The position numbers were made by a program, and so were the translations under genes. A stretch of 64,000 nt of DNA from VXLM01 sp965242665 (GTDB taxonomy: Bacteria > Chloroflexota > Dehalococcoidia > Lucifugimonadales > VXLM01). Of this stretch, positions 62,480-64,000 are shown piece by piece. The first letter of the stretch is position 1. Each line of letters begins with the position of its first letter. Under the pieces are notes generated by a model. That model was given only the letters and a program-made list of their open reading frames with translations, did no database searches and was not told the origin of the DNA. The DNA lies in the NCBI GenBank assembly GCA_965242665.1, contig OZ251484.1:1736001-1800000 (forward strand), written 5' to 3'.

Positions 62480-63901
62480 CTACGCCATCTGGTACTCCCG
62501 ACTCGCCGCAATGAGCCCGAGCAGCTCTCCGACGCGCCGCTCCGATTGGTCTCCGGTCTCCCGGCAGCCGAGGTCGAGGTCGCCTTGTTGGGCAACGTGT
62601 TCGATCAGCGCGCCCCGAGTCGAGTCGGATACCGTCAACGCCCCCATCAGATCGAGGCAGTTGTCGACCACCTCGCCGGGAGATAGAGCGCCGTCCTTGG
62701 ACGCAAGCTGGGTGATTATGGCCTGGACGCCCGGCTTGCTGATGTCCGAGAGCTCGTTTGCGACGAAATTGACGCGCTCGACCAGGGCGCCGCTGTCTAT
62801 CCACTCCTCGGCCTCGTGCCAACCCTCGACCGTCGGAGGATTCAGCAAACCCTGCCCCATGAAGCCCGCCTGCTCCGCAACGTTGTCGATGCCGAGCGTA
62901 GGCCTCCGATAGCTCCCCGCGGTCTTGATCGCACCGACGACGTACTCGACCGGCCCCTTGACCCGCGCATACCGAACGGCGTCGGACTTGAAGTAGTCGG
63001 AGTTGAAGAGCGTGCGGAGGACGGCCTTGATCTCGTAGTTGGATGCGAAGTACGAATCGATCATATCGTCGATGACGGCCTTCCCACCTTCGTCGACATG
63101 GTCCGCGGCGAAGAACTGGAACAAGCGCGTGCAGATGAAGTCGGCCGTTGCCCTCTGACGGCAGATTATGGCGACGACATCCTCGCCGTTGAATGGCCCG
63201 GTTTGCCCCAGGAAAGTCTTCTCTCCAAAGTCGTGATCGTCCGCCCGATATTGGAAGTGCCACGCGATCCGGCTGTACGGCCAGATGGAGTCTTTCATGG
63301 CGCGCATGGCCATGTACTCGACATTGCCAAGTGTCCAACCAGTGAACGCACGAGACGCCTCCTTGATGTCATCTTCCGTATAGTTGCCGATGCCCATGGA
63401 GAAGAGCTCCAACAACTCTCGACCGTAATTCTCGTTGATGTGGCCGTTGTGATTTTCGTTGTTGTCCAGCCACAACAGCATGGCGGGATCCTTCGATAGC
63501 TCCACCAACAGGACATCGAAACGGCCCAATCCGTGCAGTCGGAACATGTCGATCTGATTCAACAGCGACCGCGCTTGATTGAGCTTCGTATACCCCGTGG
63601 CGAAGAGACCATGGAAGAACAGGGCGATGCGCTCTTCCAAAGGATTCTTCGTCGTAATCATGCGGTACATCCAGTTGCCCGCGGCAGAGTAGGGTTGCCG
63701 CAGCTCCGATTGATCGACATGGTACCGGCGGATATCGTCCTGCGAAAGATCACCCGGATCGCCCGGATTCAAAAGCTCCTCCACAGTCTCCCGGTATCCC
63801 TTAGCCGCCCTCCGTTCGAGCTCGGCGAGCGGAGCGCCGAACCCCGCGCGGCGCATGAGATGCGCGGTAAGGGCGATGTCCTGCCTCGTGGTCGTAGTCA
63901 T
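62480..63901 (-). CDS. DUF1800 family protein
   Basis: 473 residues from ATG 63901, with GGGAGG upstream. AHLMRRAGFGAPLAELERRA, RIALFFHGLFATGYTKL, NENYGRELLELFSMGIG and YTEDDIKEASRAFTGWTL are the hallmark blocks of DUF1800, whose genes usually accompany a DUF1501 partner; none is seen here because the window ends. No clear signal peptide. Function of the family is unknown. The OLD-like ATPase gene follows after 42 bp. Confidence 0.9.
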   Translation of the reverse strand: MTTTTRQDIALTAHLMRRAGFGAPLAELERRAAKGYRETVEELLNPGDPGDLSQDDIRRYHVDQSELRQPYSAAGNWMYRMITTKNPLEERIALFFHGLFATGYTKLNQARSLLNQIDMFRLHGLGRFDVLLVELSKDPAMLLWLDNNENHNGHINENYGRELLELFSMGIGNYTEDDIKEASRAFTGWTLGNVEYMAMRAMKDSIWPYSRIAWHFQYRADDHDFGEKTFLGQTGPFNGEDVVAIICRQRATADFICTRLFQFFAADHVDEGGKAVIDDMIDSYFASNYEIKAVLRTLFNSDYFKSDAVRYARVKGPVEYVVGAIKTAGSYRRPTLGIDNVAEQAGFMGQGLLNPPTVEGWHEAEEWIDSGALVERVNFVANELSDISKPGVQAIITQLASKDGALSPGEVVDNCLDLMGALTVSDSTRGALIEHVAQQGDLDLGCRETGDQSERRVGELLGLIAASREYQMA

Positions 63902-63927
63902 GTATAGTGCCTCCCCCAATTCGACGT

Positions 63928-64000
63928 CTACGAGGACGCCTCTGCTTTCTTGAACACCTGAATGCGGTGCCGGTTGCGTTCCAAAACGTACAGCCGCCCG
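63928..64000 (-). CDS. C-terminal end of an NHL-repeat protein, cut by window edge
   Basis: The minus-strand frame entering from the right edge reads GRLYVLERNRHRIQVFKK and stops at 63928-63930. The pattern matches the last NHL beta-propeller blade (xxYVxDxxNHRIQVF). It lies 27 bp upstream of DUF1800 on the same strand and may be in its operon. Confidence 0.65.
   Translation of the reverse strand, partial: GRLYVLERNRHRIQVFKKAEASS

Noticed and set aside
1..64000. tRNA or rRNA genes
   Set aside because: None was recognised by eye; the only RNA gene with clear signature is ffs. A covariance-model scan would be decisive.

Overview
ORGANISM. The window is GC-rich bacterial chromosome with many GTG/TTG starts and overlapping ATGA gene junctions. 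The gene set (family-4 uracil-DNA glycosylase, RNase J, monofunctional AroH-type chorismate mutase, LarE, DUF1800, expanded SDR, amidohydrolase and VOC proteins, lipoproteins with Pro/Thr linkers) suggests a Chloroflexota bacterium, perhaps of the Dehalococcoidia/SAR202 kind. This is an inference from gene content; no 16S rRNA gene is present. Housekeeping anchors are ffh, the SRP RNA gene ffs, folD, ribF, rsmA, glyA, carB, tyrS and modABC.

LAYOUT. 1-4,900 is accessory: the end of a repeat-containing metalloprotease, then a DNA methyltransferase-HNH fusion overlapping a Rad52-like annealing protein, then a DDE transposase, all bracketed by two copies (one a fragment) of a VOC/glyoxalase gene. 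5,100-8,100 carries ffh and a glycoside-hydrolase-like gene. 8,400-10,000 is an unusual island: two short type I-E-like CRISPR arrays (29-nt repeats, 32-nt spacers, no cas genes in the window) interleaved with tiny minus-strand genes. 10,300-21,900 is core metabolism (MFS pump, HpcH/HpaI aldolase, class V aminotransferase, ribF, folD, uracil-DNA glycosylase, RNase J, a pseudopilin, amidohydrolase, metallo-beta-lactamase fold). 22,460-27,073 is an aromatic amino-acid operon (DAHP synthase, CPBP protease, trpA, aroH, tyrS) preceded by a promoter, a leader peptide with a Tyr-Tyr-Tyr-Phe-Tyr-Phe run and a terminator/antiterminator pair: a Tyr/Phe attenuator. 27,300-36,100 and 49,300-51,760 hold three paralogous GT-C-type membrane glycosyltransferase genes, each split at the same place by a homopolymer (G22, G29, C10). 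Two of them are recent duplicates that share flanking DNA with the ends of two unrelated genes. 36,100-40,250 holds larE, a CBS-HEPN protein, two kinase-like P-loop paralogues lacking the Walker A lysine, and a membrane protein. 40,400-42,010 is an AT-richer ParA plus partner cassette. 42,070-49,190 has carB, an SDR pair (one lacking catalytic residues), a methyltransferase and a third P-loop paralogue. 52,100-57,600 has ffs, rsmA, glyA and modABC. The right end has a 996-residue lipoprotein metalloprotease related to the first gene, a frameshifted OLD-like ATPase, a DUF1800 protein and the end of an NHL-repeat protein.

HOW IT FITS TOGETHER. The best-supported regulatory system is the Tyr/Phe attenuator. 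The best-supported variation system is the homopolymer-split glycosyltransferase family, probably modifying surface glycans. The most unusual arrangement is the CRISPR-interleaved micro-gene island, where one repeat can form a 12-bp hairpin over the ribosome-binding site of a 41-residue membrane peptide. Frames, motifs, repeat coordinates and pairings were read directly from the sequence by eye. Family names rest on motif recognition without database searches, and functions of unrecognised genes are left open.
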